From positions 620,001-684,000 of the forward strand of contig NZ_CP068983.1 in NCBI RefSeq assembly GCF_016801025.1: a stretch of 64,000 nucleotides of DNA. The letters run 5' to 3'. Source of the stretch: Paradevosia shaoguanensis (GTDB lineage: Bacteria; Pseudomonadota; Alphaproteobacteria; Rhizobiales; Devosiaceae). Both the position numbers and the translations under genes were made by a program. This document shows positions 45,153-54,403 of the stretch, in pieces (the stretch's first letter is position 1; every line of letters begins with the position of its first letter). The notes below the pieces were generated by a model that searched no databases, was not told the origin of the DNA, and saw nothing but the letters and a program-made list of their open reading frames with translations.

Positions 45153-47516
45153 TCACGCCTGTTTCGTATCCCTGGCTGCCGGCTTGCGCGTGGTGCGGCG
45201 GGGTTGAGGCTTGGGGCGAACCTGGACATCGCGTTGCGGGAACGGGATTTCGATGCCGGCGCGGCGCAGGTCGCGGAAGATGTCGAAGAAGAGATCGGAG
45301 CGGATGAGGGCGCCGCTCGTGACGTCGCCGACGAAGCAGCGCAGCTCGAAATTCAGGGCGTATTCGCCGATGCCCATGAACATGACGAGCGGAGCGGGCT
45401 GGGCGAGGACGCCGTTGTGGTCGCGGGCCGCGGCGAGGAGCAGGTCGCGAACGCGGTCGAGGTCGGAATCGAAGCCCACGCCTACCGGCACGATGATGCG
45501 GCCGGACTTGGACGAGAGCATCATGTTCTTGACGACGCCGGTGATGAGTTCGGAGTTCGGGACGATAACGTCGTGGCGATCGAAGGTCTCGATGCGGGTC
45601 GAGCGCACGGCGATCTTGCGGACGATGCCGGTCTGGCCGGCCACCTCGATCCAGTCGCCTTCCTTCACCGGGCGCTCGACGAGAAGAATGATGCCCGAGA
45701 CGAAGTTGGACACTACGGCCTGAAGGCCGAAACCGATGCCGACCGAGAGGGCACCGGCGACGATGGCGAGGTTGGAGAGGTTGAGACCCGCCAGCGACAC
45801 GGCCAGGAGCGCGGCAGCGGTGACGCCCAGATAGCCGACGCCGGTGACGACGGCATTGCGCCCGCCCGTATCCATGCGGGTCTTGGGCAGAACCGAGATT
45901 TCGAGGAAGCTCTGCAGCCAGCGGGTGAGGAAGAGGCCGATGGCGAAGACCATGATCAGCACGATCAGGGCGTTGGCCGAGAGGCGCACGCCGCCAAGGT
46001 CGACGCCTTCGCTGGCGAGTATCCAGGCTTCGCTGAGATCCGTGGTTCGCGCGCCCCAGACCATGGCGTAGAGCGGCAGGGAGATCAGGAACACGGCGAT
46101 GCCGACGATAACGGGTACGAGGCCGGAAAGGCTGGTATTCTTGGACTTGCGGATGCCCATGAAGCCGTGGATGGCGGCGACGATGATGGCCTGGAGCATG
46201 AGCGAGATGACGACGAGCCCGAGCGACAGGATCATCGGGAAGAGCGCTTGCTGGGCAAGCTGGGTGTAGCCGACGAGCGAGGCAACGATGGCGGCGACCA
46301 CCGAGAGCTGCATCAGGCGGGCGATGGCGTTGAGCACGCTCTGGCTGAGGAGGCCATCACGGGCCGGCACTTCCTCGGCCTGATCCTTGGCAAGGAGCAG
46401 GACCTTGGCGAGGTTCCAGAGAAAGAAGCTGCCCATGAGCACGACGATGGCGGCAAAGACCGAGAGTGCTTCCGGGGTGAAGCGGAAAGCCTGCTTGGCG
46501 GCCTCGACTACGGCACCGGCGACCAGCGTCCAGCCCAGGCCATCGCAATAGCGGCGGCCGGCGCGGGCGGTTTCATCGCTGACAGTCACGAAGCGAAGCG
46601 CAGGTGCGCTCGGCGCAAAGGCGACGGTGCCGAGCCAATGGGCGCCGATGACGGCGAAAGGCGTGAGGATCAGTACGGCGCCGACCGTATCTTCGGCCAT
46701 AGTGCCGATGCCGAGGGCGAAAAGGCCGCCGACGATGAGGTAGCCGCCGATGGCCGGAACCACGAAGCGCGCCGCGTAGCTGGCGCCGATAAGGGCGGCG
46801 CGGCGGGCTTTGTGGGGCGTGTCGATGAGCGTGGTCTCGAAACGCCGGAGCATGCCGCGATAGCCAACGACGAGGATGAAGGTGCCGCCGGCAATGAGGA
46901 GAATTGCGCGGAACAGTCGTTGCACCAGCTGGTCGACGGGGCCGGTAAAGGCCTGACCCGTCGTCCAGGTGGCGACCTTGAGCATTTCCAGCCCTTCCGT
47001 GGCGGCCGCCACCCAGGCGGTGGGCAGGAGCGGAGACGGGCCGCCCGAGAGCAGCTGGGTATTGTTGAGCCCGCGGATGCGGTGATCGAGTTCCTTGATG
47101 AGCGTATCGGCGCGACGGAAGGCCATTTCGGCCTGTACGACCGGAACATCGGCCTTGGCGAGGGCAAGGCTGAGTTCTTCGCGCTGCTTGCGCAGGGGCT
47201 CGGGCTCGCTTGCCGGATCGTCAGGCGCAGGGCCAAGCACTTCGAGCTGGGCGCGCAGGGCTCGCGCCTCGACGCTGCCGGTTTCGACGATGGTACGAGC
47301 CTGGGACCGGTCGATGGCGATACGGGCGCGGACGGCGTCCAGCTCGGCATCGGTGGCGGCGGGATTATTGAGCACGCGCTCGGCTTCGAGCGCGGTCTGG
47401 CCCCAGGCCTCGACGCCAACGCCCGACTGCTGGGCATCCTGCGCCTGAACGGCGAAGGAAAGCAGCACGAGGCCGATAACGGCGAGAAACGGTCCGAGGG
47501 CCTTGCCCAGAAACAT
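45153..47516 (-). CDS. Large mechanosensitive channel (MscS family, DUF3772)
   Basis: The 787-aa protein has a signal peptide (1-26, ending VQA-QD), a periplasmic helical DUF3772-type domain (to about 190), about eleven membrane segments and a C-terminal MscS domain (about 545-750) with the pore helix LSVGIGFGLQAVVSNFVSGI and the beta domain VKEGDWIEVAGQTG. It is an osmotic safety-valve candidate of the MscK/YbdG-like large class. A Lys/Arg-rich tail ends the protein. ATG 47516 follows AAGGAGG; the longer frame is unlikely. Confidence 0.92.
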   Translation of the reverse strand: MFLGKALGPFLAVIGLVLLSFAVQAQDAQQSGVGVEAWGQTALEAERVLNNPAATDAELDAVRARIAIDRSQARTIVETGSVEARALRAQLEVLGPAPDDPASEPEPLRKQREELSLALAKADVPVVQAEMAFRRADTLIKELDHRIRGLNNTQLLSGGPSPLLPTAWVAAATEGLEMLKVATWTTGQAFTGPVDQLVQRLFRAILLIAGGTFILVVGYRGMLRRFETTLIDTPHKARRAALIGASYAARFVVPAIGGYLIVGGLFALGIGTMAEDTVGAVLILTPFAVIGAHWLGTVAFAPSAPALRFVTVSDETARAGRRYCDGLGWTLVAGAVVEAAKQAFRFTPEALSVFAAIVVLMGSFFLWNLAKVLLLAKDQAEEVPARDGLLSQSVLNAIARLMQLSVVAAIVASLVGYTQLAQQALFPMILSLGLVVISLMLQAIIVAAIHGFMGIRKSKNTSLSGLVPVIVGIAVFLISLPLYAMVWGARTTDLSEAWILASEGVDLGGVRLSANALIVLIMVFAIGLFLTRWLQSFLEISVLPKTRMDTGGRNAVVTGVGYLGVTAAALLAVSLAGLNLSNLAIVAGALSVGIGFGLQAVVSNFVSGIILLVERPVKEGDWIEVAGQTGIVRKIAVRSTRIETFDRHDVIVPNSELITGVVKNMMLSSKSGRIIVPVGVGFDSDLDRVRDLLLAAARDHNGVLAQPAPLVMFMGIGEYALNFELRCFVGDVTSGALIRSDLFFDIFRDLRRAGIEIPFPQRDVQVRPKPQPRRTTRKPAARDTKQA

Positions 47517-47710
47517 GCAGTCCTCCTTGGGACAGGCGTCCGCGGCCGAAGGGCCGGTCGCGGCGAACAAGTTCGCGAATCCGCCCTGATCAGACCGGAA
47601 TCCGGCTTGCGGCGCAACGGCGGCGCACGGATCGGATCGTGCAAAAGCGCTGCAACTCGTTCACGGATAGGGAGGTGTTTGGGGCTAGAAGGCGGGCAAC
47701 GGAGAGACCG

Positions 47711-48886
47711 ATGACGCTCGACTTCCTCACACTTTACATCGTGATCCTGCTCAATTCGCTGACCGTATCGGTGATCTGGGCGGCGATTGCGGCATCCTAC
47801 CGGAGCCTGGAAGCCGCGCGGTATTGGCTGGCGAGTTGCCTCATCATCGTGGTGGGCGGTGCGGTATTGGCCATCCAGGGCAATGCCGGAGCCCTGGGGC
47901 CGGCAGTGGTCGGCAACGGCATCGTTATCTTCGGCTTCTTCCAGATGTGGATCGGCGTGCGCCGCTTCTTCGGGCTTGCTTCGGGGCAGCGCATCGCCAT
48001 AGCGCTGACGGCGGCGAGCGTCGTCTGCATGCTGATCTTTGCGGGCAATGACCGGGCGCGCAGCATCGTCTATGCGGCGTCCCAGGCTGTGCCGATGGCA
48101 TTGGGTATCGCCGCGCTCCTCCGACAGCGGCCTTATGCGAGCGGGCGGTACATTGCCGCCTTCGCCATGGCGGTGGGGATTGCCGGGCACGCGACGACGT
48201 CGATTTCGAACGTCATGGTGATGACGGGGCATATGGAATTCGAGGCGTTCTATCGGCTGGCCTCGTTCACGCTGCTGTGCACGATCTTCAGCGCCGTGGT
48301 CTGGAATTTCGGCTTCGCCGTGATGACCATCGAGCGGCTGCGCGGGGAGGTGGCGGCATTGGCCGAGCATGACGAGCTGACGGGGCTGCCCAACCGGCGC
48401 AAGTTCAACGACCGGATGGAGCAGGAAGATTCTCGAGCACGGCGCTCCGGGCATGGCTATTCTCTGCTCGTCATCGACGTCGACAAGTTCAAGGGCATCA
48501 ACGATGGCTTCGGGCATGTGGCGGGCGACCGGGCGCTGACCCATGCGGCAACAATCCTGGCTTCTGCGCTGCGCAAGGACGACATGCTGGCGCGGCTGGG
48601 CGGAGACGAGTTCTGCCTGCTGCTGCCCGAGACCAATGCCGAGCAGGCGCTCGAAGTAGGTCGCAAACTGGCCGACACGTTGCGGCAGAACCCGTTGCAG
48701 TGGAAGGGGCAGCGCATCGCCATCACGCTCAGTATCGGAGTGGCCGAATGGTCGGCCGAGCACGGCAATTCGTTCGAGGCACTGATGACGCAGGCCGATG
48801 CGGCGCTCTATCGGGTCAAGGACGGTGGGCGTGACGGGATTGCGGCCTCGCAGGCCCGGCCGCGGCTGTCGCTGGCCAAGGGCTAG
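47711..48886 (+). CDS. Membrane-bound GGDEF diguanylate cyclase
   Basis: The 391-aa protein has about six to seven membrane helices (residues 5-210) as sensor part, then a GGDEF domain (about 225-385) with the canonical LGGDEF and an RxxD site (RKDD) upstream, so it is probably active and product-inhibited. The head is DELTGLPNRRKFNDRM. It starts at ATG 47711, preceded by GGAGAG. It is divergent from the MscS-type gene. Confidence 0.93.
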   Translation: MTLDFLTLYIVILLNSLTVSVIWAAIAASYRSLEAARYWLASCLIIVVGGAVLAIQGNAGALGPAVVGNGIVIFGFFQMWIGVRRFFGLASGQRIAIALTAASVVCMLIFAGNDRARSIVYAASQAVPMALGIAALLRQRPYASGRYIAAFAMAVGIAGHATTSISNVMVMTGHMEFEAFYRLASFTLLCTIFSAVVWNFGFAVMTIERLRGEVAALAEHDELTGLPNRRKFNDRMEQEDSRARRSGHGYSLLVIDVDKFKGINDGFGHVAGDRALTHAATILASALRKDDMLARLGGDEFCLLLPETNAEQALEVGRKLADTLRQNPLQWKGQRIAITLSIGVAEWSAEHGNSFEALMTQADAALYRVKDGGRDGIAASQARPRLSLAKG

Positions 48887-49084
48887 TTTCGGAGCCCCGA
48901 AGGCGACGTGGGGGGCACTCCTGCCACCTCCAGGGCTCCGATCCACGCCGCCGACAAACGACGAAAGTGGTCGCCGGACCGGATGGCTTACGCGGAGAGC
49001 CAGGCCGTCCTGTCCATGCGAGCCCGCGATTCATAGCGCCTCCGCGCCGCCCGATCTTGGGTCCGGCCTTGGGGGTATGCGCCA

Positions 49085-50023
49085 CTATTGCAGGTGGCGC
49101 TGCCGGCGCATGTCGGACGGGGTCATGCCGAAGCGGCGGCGGAAGACCTGGTTGAACCAGGAAATGTCGCCAAACCCGACCTCGAGGGCGAGCGAAGCGA
49201 TGTTGCGGTTGTCGAACCGCGCATCGGAAAGCAGGCGGCGCACGTAATCGAGCCGGGTGTTGAGAAGGTGATCGGTAAAGCTCGTGCCGGTGTCATAGAA
49301 CAGGGCGCGGATATAGCTCTCGCCGATCCCCTGGCGGCGGGCCAGCCAATCGATCGAGAGGTCGGGATTGCCGATATTGGCGGCGATGTCCGCCTTGATC
49401 GCCTTGAGACGTGCGGCGCGCAGGCCGCCCTTGGTGGCGATCTCCGCGCTATCGCCGCCGGTGCCGAGGGCGAGGCAGGCAAGATCGATGACGTGGCTGG
49501 CGAAGGTCGCTGCATCGGCCGCCGAGATGGTGCGCTCGTCGGTCAGAAGCGTGCTGACATAGGCTTCGAGGAGGCGCGAGGCGGTGCTGGGTGCGGCGCT
49601 GCGCCCGATGAGGGTATCGAAGTGGGCCAGCCGGGGGACGATCTGCACATGCGGAATGGCGAGGCTGAGGATGGTGCTTTCCTGCGCCACGAGCGCCGTC
49701 GATGGCCTGTCGCGACGTACGACGTTAACGTAGCCCGCCTGCACTTCCGCGCCGCCGCTTTCATCGAGCGAACCGGTGCCGCGCGTGGCGATGCCGATAT
49801 AGACCATGCCGTTCTCGTCGGGCGCATGATAGGCGCGGACCGGAGAGGTGGTGATGGCCGCCAGATGGATGCCGCCGAGTTCGCGGGCGCTCATATCGAC
49901 CCTGATCGGATCTTCCTTGGGAAAGTCGAGCTGGCCCCTGACATGGGCGCCATAGACATATTCGGCTGCGTCGCGCCGCTGGCGCTCGGGAACGCTGTTG
50001 GTCGAAAACCGGAGCACCGTCAT
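49085..50023 (-). CDS. AraC family transcriptional regulator
   Basis: The 312-aa protein has an N-terminal sensor part of the AraC-binding-like 2 kind and a C-terminal AraC DNA-binding domain with two helix-turn-helix units (IDWLARRQGIGESYIRALF and IASLALEVGFGDISWFNQVFRRRFGMTPSD). Target genes are not evident. It may control the neighbouring small secreted-protein gene on the other strand, which is 143 bases away and divergent. Confidence 0.92.
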   Translation of the reverse strand: MTVLRFSTNSVPERQRRDAAEYVYGAHVRGQLDFPKEDPIRVDMSARELGGIHLAAITTSPVRAYHAPDENGMVYIGIATRGTGSLDESGGAEVQAGYVNVVRRDRPSTALVAQESTILSLAIPHVQIVPRLAHFDTLIGRSAAPSTASRLLEAYVSTLLTDERTISAADAATFASHVIDLACLALGTGGDSAEIATKGGLRAARLKAIKADIAANIGNPDLSIDWLARRQGIGESYIRALFYDTGTSFTDHLLNTRLDYVRRLLSDARFDNRNIASLALEVGFGDISWFNQVFRRRFGMTPSDMRRQRHLQ

Positions 50024-50166
50024 GCGGCAACGCCCTTAATGGTGGATCGATCCGTCTGTTCAATAGGTTGGCACTGCGCGAGAACGGCGTCCAGTTCACA
50101 ATTGTGACTTGCAGGGGAGCGCGTGGCGCACCATGTTCGATAGTGTTCACTGCTGGGAATTTCGAC

Positions 50167-50445
50167 ATGCGCACGCTGGTTCTAGCCACCCTCTTCGGGC
50201 TCCTGGCGACGGGAGCATCCCAGGCCTATTGCGCCAACCTTCCCGACGGCGCTGCGTCGAACTACGTCAATAACGGCGCGCAGCGCTCGACCTGCCTGCA
50301 GCAGGAGCTGTCCGACAACATGGCTTTGCGCCAGCAGATCCAGTCGCAGACCGACGCCGCCATGGCGCGGATCGAGATGGACATGAAGCTCCAGCAGATG
50401 CAGCAGCAGATGCGCGACGCCCAGCGGAGCCTGAGCAACCCGTAA
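50167..50445 (+). CDS. Small secreted protein, coiled-coil rich
   Basis: A 92-aa protein with signal peptide (1-20, ending SQA-YC), two Cys residues (C22, about C43) and a Met/Gln-rich helix (MEMDMKLQQMQQQMRDAQR-like). ATG 50167 follows a weak GGGA. No known family; periplasmic location is likely. Confidence 0.7.
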   Translation: MRTLVLATLFGLLATGASQAYCANLPDGAASNYVNNGAQRSTCLQQELSDNMALRQQIQSQTDAAMARIEMDMKLQQMQQQMRDAQRSLSNP

Positions 50446-50508
50446 TTTATCCCAAGTTGCATCCGAACGCACATTGCTCTTGCCTAGACCCATAGGCGGG
50501 AGGCGAGG

Positions 50509-52140
50509 ATGCATGAGGACGCCTGGGACCTGAGGGGCCTCGAGGGCGCAATTCGCCGGCAATGGCGAGCGGTGGCGCTTGCGGTAGCGGCTGGGCTGGC
50601 TTTGGCTTCGGCCGCGCTGCTGGTGATGCCGGTTTCCTATTCGGCGACCGCCCTGCTCTATTTCGATCCATCACCGCGAGGCGTTCTTGAGGATGGTCGG
50701 CCGGGCGCGGGCGACGGAGCGCGAGTAGATAGCGCGGTGGACCTGATTGCGTCCGAGCCGGTGCTGGCTTCCGCGGCGCGAGCGCTTGGGCTTGCGGGAG
50801 AACAGGCACCCGACTGGCTCGGGAGCCGGGTCAAGGTGCAGCGGGAGGGGCCGACGTACCTCGTTTCCGTGCGGGCCAACGCGCCCTCGCCGTTAGAGGC
50901 GGCGTCGTATGCCAATGCCGTGGCAAACAGCTTCATCCACGAGGAAGTGGCGGCGAAAATCGATGGCGTGCTGGCCGATGTGGCGGCGCTGCGTGCGCAG
51001 GTGACCGTAGCCGGAGAGGCCGTTCGGGCGGCGCAGCAAGCGCTGGCCTTGCGATCAGGGTTCGAGGAGCGGCAAGCGCTGGCGTCCGCGCAATCGCACT
51101 ACCGGATGTTGCTCGACCGGCTGACGAGGCTGGAGGCCGAGGCGTTTCTGCAGGTGCCCTCGGCGCGGATAGCGGCCGCGGCGAGCCCGCCTGTGGCGCC
51201 GTCGTCGCCGAAGGTTGGGTTGACGCTGGCGCTGGCGGGCGGGCTGGCGATGATCTTCGGGCTGCTGCTGGCCTTTGCGCGCGAACGGATCACGCCGGGA
51301 TTTGTCGATGCGGAAGAGGCTGGGCGGCGGCTGGGGCTGGAGCCGATCCTCACCATACCGCGCCAGAAATTGCAGCGCGGACGGGATGGCGAATTGTGGC
51401 TCACGCCGGCCGACCAGTTGGCGCAGGCGCCGCTGGCCGAGTTCCCGGAGGCGGTGCGGCGGCTGCGGATCAGCGTCGACCAGGCGTTGCAGCGCAAGAG
51501 CGTCGCCCACCGCGGCGCGGTCGTGATGGTATCTTCGGCTACTGGCGGGGAAGGCAAGACCACGCTGGCGCTGGCATTGGCGCGGTCCTATGGGCTTGCC
51601 GGGCATTCGGTGCTGCTCATCGATTGCGACCTGCGCAATCCTTCGATCCATCGCTATCTCGGGCTGGAGCCGTCGCGGGGCCTGCTTGAATATCTCGCCG
51701 AACCGGCCGAGCCGCGCCAGTTGAAGGCCATGATGGCCGAGGACGATGTCAGCGGGGTGCGGATCGCGCTCGGGGGTCTCGGTGCGCAGGACGCGACGGA
51801 CGAGCTTGTGGCGGGCTCTGAATTCGCCCGCCTCATCGCAGCGGCAGTGCAGAGCTTCGAGTTCGTCATCATCGACAGCCCGCCGCTCGGGAGCGTGGTC
51901 GACGGGCTGCACCTGGCGCGGCTAGCCGATGTCGTGACCTTCGTGATGCGCTATCGCTCGGTGCCGCGCAATGCGGCGGCGCAGGCGCTCGCCGCCCTGG
52001 CGCGCACGCGGCGGGAGCAATCGGAACTGGTTGGCGTGCTCAATCTCGGCCCTGCCCCGATAGGGTCCAAGGCCTATCGGGCGGCGACCTACATGCCCAA
52101 GTTATCCCCTTCGCTTCGGCAGGCCTCACACTGGCACTAG
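50509..52140 (+). CDS. Wzz/BY-kinase-like polysaccharide co-polymerase
   Basis: The 543-aa protein combines a Wzz-type membrane part (helices about 23-45 and 230-260 with a periplasmic helical region between) and a cytoplasmic P-loop domain: Walker A TGGEGKTT (about 345-352), Walker A' LLIDCDLRNPS, Walker B FVIIDSPP. This is the layout of Wzc/ExoP-type tyrosine autokinases that control exopolysaccharide length. The C-terminal tail has only two or three Tyr, not the usual cluster, and no glycosyltransferase genes lie nearby. A kinase function is therefore uncertain. Confidence 0.82.
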   Translation: MHEDAWDLRGLEGAIRRQWRAVALAVAAGLALASAALLVMPVSYSATALLYFDPSPRGVLEDGRPGAGDGARVDSAVDLIASEPVLASAARALGLAGEQAPDWLGSRVKVQREGPTYLVSVRANAPSPLEAASYANAVANSFIHEEVAAKIDGVLADVAALRAQVTVAGEAVRAAQQALALRSGFEERQALASAQSHYRMLLDRLTRLEAEAFLQVPSARIAAAASPPVAPSSPKVGLTLALAGGLAMIFGLLLAFARERITPGFVDAEEAGRRLGLEPILTIPRQKLQRGRDGELWLTPADQLAQAPLAEFPEAVRRLRISVDQALQRKSVAHRGAVVMVSSATGGEGKTTLALALARSYGLAGHSVLLIDCDLRNPSIHRYLGLEPSRGLLEYLAEPAEPRQLKAMMAEDDVSGVRIALGGLGAQDATDELVAGSEFARLIAAAVQSFEFVIIDSPPLGSVVDGLHLARLADVVTFVMRYRSVPRNAAAQALAALARTRREQSELVGVLNLGPAPIGSKAYRAATYMPKLSPSLRQASHWH

Positions 52141-52160
52141 TCGAAGGACGAGGAGACAAG

Positions 52161-52424
52161 ATGCTTGATCGTTACAAGAACCGCGCCGAGAACCTCGAGA
52201 GTCCGGCCGGTCATGGCTTTGCCATCACCCCGCACGACACGAACGCGCTGCCCGAGGCGACCCGCGCGGTTTTCGTCGGCAGCGACGGCGACTTGCGGGT
52301 CGAATTCATCTCCGGCGCCACGGTGACGCTCGCCGGAATACAGGGGGGCACGTTGCTGCCGATCAGGGTTGCCAAGGTGCTGGCGACGGAAACCAGCGCA
52401 GGGCAGATCGTGGGGCTGGTCTAG
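52161..52424 (+). CDS. Small protein resembling the gene-transfer-agent spike base (Rcc01079-like)
   Basis: The 87-aa protein shows SPAGHGFAITPHDTNALPEATRAV-type sequence, then FVGSDGDLRVEF, GATVTLAG, GGTLLPIRVAKVLATETSAG and IVGLV. This is the pattern I associate with the head-spike base protein (Rcc01079 family) of the Rhodobacter gene transfer agent and related phage proteins. GAGGAG precedes the ATG, 20 bases after the kinase-like gene, and no other capsid or tail gene is near. The alternative is an unrelated beta-rich small protein. Confidence 0.6.
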   Translation: MLDRYKNRAENLESPAGHGFAITPHDTNALPEATRAVFVGSDGDLRVEFISGATVTLAGIQGGTLLPIRVAKVLATETSAGQIVGLV

Positions 52425-52774
52425 CGCGGGGTTCAGTCGGGATTGCTGTCGTTCGTTGATTTGCGTCATTCGCCGGGAGGCACGATCCATGGGCCCCGGC
52501 TCTTCGGCCGGGGAAGTATAGTGGTGGGGCGAGATGGAGCGCGAGATGGGGTGGAGCGATTGGCATGGAGTGGCGGCGCGGTAGCAGCAATTTATGCGAT
52601 CCAACCCGATTTCGGGTGTGTCCATGAGGGCACACCCTCCCCGGCTGATGGAAATGTGATCGGCGTCTAACGCGCTCGTTAACCATTATCGGATTATGAG
52701 CTTCCGGAACCAAAGCCCACGAATCCGGGTTGATGAAGCCTCACCTGTCCGGCGTTAGCATCGAGTACCCATCT
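52425..52774. other. Intergenic region with a repeat fragment
   Basis: It contains repeat copy D (52474-52530) and then about 200 bases in which I see no gene. The AT-richer stretch around 52660-52700 is a likely promoter for the L,D-transpeptidase gene. Confidence 0.5.
52474..52530 (+). repeat. Fragment of the repeat family, copy D
   Basis: GATCCATGGGCCCCGGCTCTTCGGCCGGGGAAGT matches one hairpin half of the 229-bp element in the orientation of copy B. The second hairpin and the ends are absent. Confidence 0.6.
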
Positions 52775-53434
52775 ATGAACGACAGCACCACACTTTCCCG
52801 CCGCAGCTTTTTGCTCGGCTCGGCGGGTCTGGCCGGCCTGACGCTGGCCGGTTGCGCGAGCACCGCGCAGCAGCCAATCGAACCGATCATTTCCGACTAT
52901 TACCTGCAGATGTACGGCGCGCGGCCGGACGAGCAGTTCCCAATCCCGGCCGTCGACCTGCGCGCCATGGATCCCAATTTCTGGCGCACCTCGGTGGCCG
53001 ATCCGACGGGCGAGCGGCCCGGCACGATCGTGGTCAACACCTCGCAGCGCTACCTCTACCTCGTGGGCGACAATGGCACAGCCATGCGTTACGGCGTGGG
53101 CATCGGCCGCGACGGCTTCTCGTGGTCGGGGCGCGCCGAGATTGCGGCCAAGAAGAAGTGGCCGACCTGGACGCCGCCCGCCGAGATGATCGCGCGCCAG
53201 CCCGAGATCGAGCCCTATCGCAACGGCATGCCGCCAAGCCTCGAGAACCCGCTGGGCTCACGCGCCATGTATCTCTACCAGAATGGGCGTGACACGCTTT
53301 ACCGGCTGCACGGCACCAACGATCCGCGCACGATCGGTCAGGCCGTTTCGAGCGGCTGCGTGCGCCTGATCAACCAGGACATCATCGACCTCTACCAGCG
53401 CGTGCCCACCGGCACGCCGGTCGTGGTCGTCTAA
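52775..53434 (+). CDS. L,D-transpeptidase (YkuD/ErfK) lipoprotein
   Basis: The 219-aa protein carries a Tat-like lipoprotein signal, SRRSFLLGSAGLAGLTLAGC, and a YkuD domain with the catalytic HGTNDPRTIGQ and SSGCVRL (His, Ser, Cys, Arg). It makes 3-3 cross-links in peptidoglycan or attaches proteins to it. The frame is open upstream (TTG 52730, ATG 52733); I prefer ATG 52775 because it puts the twin arginine at the usual place. No start has a strong ribosome site. Confidence 0.9.
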   Translation: MNDSTTLSRRSFLLGSAGLAGLTLAGCASTAQQPIEPIISDYYLQMYGARPDEQFPIPAVDLRAMDPNFWRTSVADPTGERPGTIVVNTSQRYLYLVGDNGTAMRYGVGIGRDGFSWSGRAEIAAKKKWPTWTPPAEMIARQPEIEPYRNGMPPSLENPLGSRAMYLYQNGRDTLYRLHGTNDPRTIGQAVSSGCVRLINQDIIDLYQRVPTGTPVVVV

Positions 53435-53520
53435 ACGGCTATCACCGGGCGGCGTTCGCGCCGCTCGGAACCCCCAAGGCCTGCACGCATTATCCTTCCT
53501 GGACTGCTATGGAGGGACGA

Positions 53521-53754
53521 ATGGCTTTCGACTATCTGGCGCTCGGTCCACGGGACCTCGACCGCTTCACGCCCATGCAGGTAGCCCACCACCCCCACCT
53601 TTCGCGCGGCGAGAAGCTCGAGCTTCTCGAAGATCTCAAGGCTGTCGCCACCGGCGCGGCTGAGAGCGATGATTTCGGTTTCCCACCAGAGGAGATCGAC
53701 GCGGCCATCTGCGACATCACCGGCGAGCCGCTGCCCAGGAAGGGGGTGCAGTGA
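53521..53754 (+). CDS. Small protein of unknown function
   Basis: A 77-aa soluble protein (MAFDYLALGPRDLDRF, then HHPHLSRGEKLELLEDL). The excellent ribosome site GGAGGGA and overlap with the next gene (TGATG) support it. No family recognised. It starts a run of three small genes that probably share a transcript. Confidence 0.75.
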   Translation: MAFDYLALGPRDLDRFTPMQVAHHPHLSRGEKLELLEDLKAVATGAAESDDFGFPPEEIDAAICDITGEPLPRKGVQ

Positions 53755-54002
53755 TGCCAATCACCCGCGAAGCCCCACCAGAAGCGCCTTCGCCCGAGGT
53801 GGCCAAGGTCGATTATCTCGTCGACGAGAACGGCGCGCCGGTCGAACTCGATGAGGACGAAGGGCTGCGTATCACCCATGATGCGGACCAGACGGTCGGC
53901 GCGGCCGGGCCGACCAACGCCATGCGCTACGTGCTCTTCGGCGTGGCGGTGATGGCCGTGGTGCTCATCGTCATGCAGATCGTTTCGAGCCAACCCGGCT
54001 AG
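53754..54002 (+). CDS. Small tail-anchored membrane protein 1
   Basis: The 82-aa protein has an acidic cytoplasmic part with VDYLVDENGAPVELDEDEG and one C-terminal membrane helix (about 58-78, YVLFGVAVMAVVLIVMQIV). The ATG shares its A with the previous stop. A similar core, VDFLVDEEGDVVDL, occurs in the next gene, so the two look like paralogues. The function is unknown. Confidence 0.72.
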   Translation: MPITREAPPEAPSPEVAKVDYLVDENGAPVELDEDEGLRITHDADQTVGAAGPTNAMRYVLFGVAVMAVVLIVMQIVSSQPG

Positions 54003-54062
54003 GCTTGAAGGCCGTCGCGATCGGCTGCACTATTGGTGCGCATACCAAGCTGGAGGACGATC

Positions 54063-54359
54063 TTGGCCAAGGCCCCGACATCCAAGCCTGCCACTCCCCG
54101 CAAGACCGCGACGCGCAAGGCGCCGGCTGAAAAGCTGGTCGTCGAACCTGGCGTCGAGAGAGTGGATTTCCTCGTCGACGAAGAGGGCGACGTCGTCGAC
54201 CTGCCGGAGTCCGAGGCTCCGGAAATCGAAGAAGAAATCGAGGAGGCAGTGGAATCGACGTCCCCGTCTGCCTGGTTCGGCTGGGGCATATTCGCGCTCG
54301 GCGGCATCATCGCCATTCTCGGCCTGCTGCAGGCCATATCCCGAGCGACTTCGGGCTGA
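54063..54359 (+). CDS. Small tail-anchored membrane protein 2
   Basis: The 98-aa protein has a Lys/Thr/Pro-rich basic start (AKAPTSKPATPRKTATRK), the core VDFLVDEEGDVVDLPESE, a run of Glu and a C-terminal membrane helix (about 74-93). The start is TTG 54063, six bases after GGAGG; this reading gives the basic N-terminus. It is related to the gene before it. A hairpin terminator follows. Confidence 0.7.
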   Translation: MAKAPTSKPATPRKTATRKAPAEKLVVEPGVERVDFLVDEEGDVVDLPESEAPEIEEEIEEAVESTSPSAWFGWGIFALGGIIAILGLLQAISRATSG

Positions 54360-54362
54360 AGC

Positions 54363-54386
54363 CCGCGGAACCAACTGGTTCCGCGG
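54363..54386. terminator. Hairpin between convergent genes
   Basis: CCGCGGAACC and GGTTCCGCGG pair around AACT just after the small membrane-protein gene and 18 bases before the end of the convergent OmpA gene. It has no T run, so it may be a weak or Rho-assisted terminator. Confidence 0.5.
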
Positions 54387-54403
54387 ACCCCAAAAATCGA
54401 GGG

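Noticed and set aside
50509-52424. Prophage or gene-transfer-agent cluster
   Set aside because: Only one spike-like gene is present; portal, capsid, terminase and tail genes are all missing.
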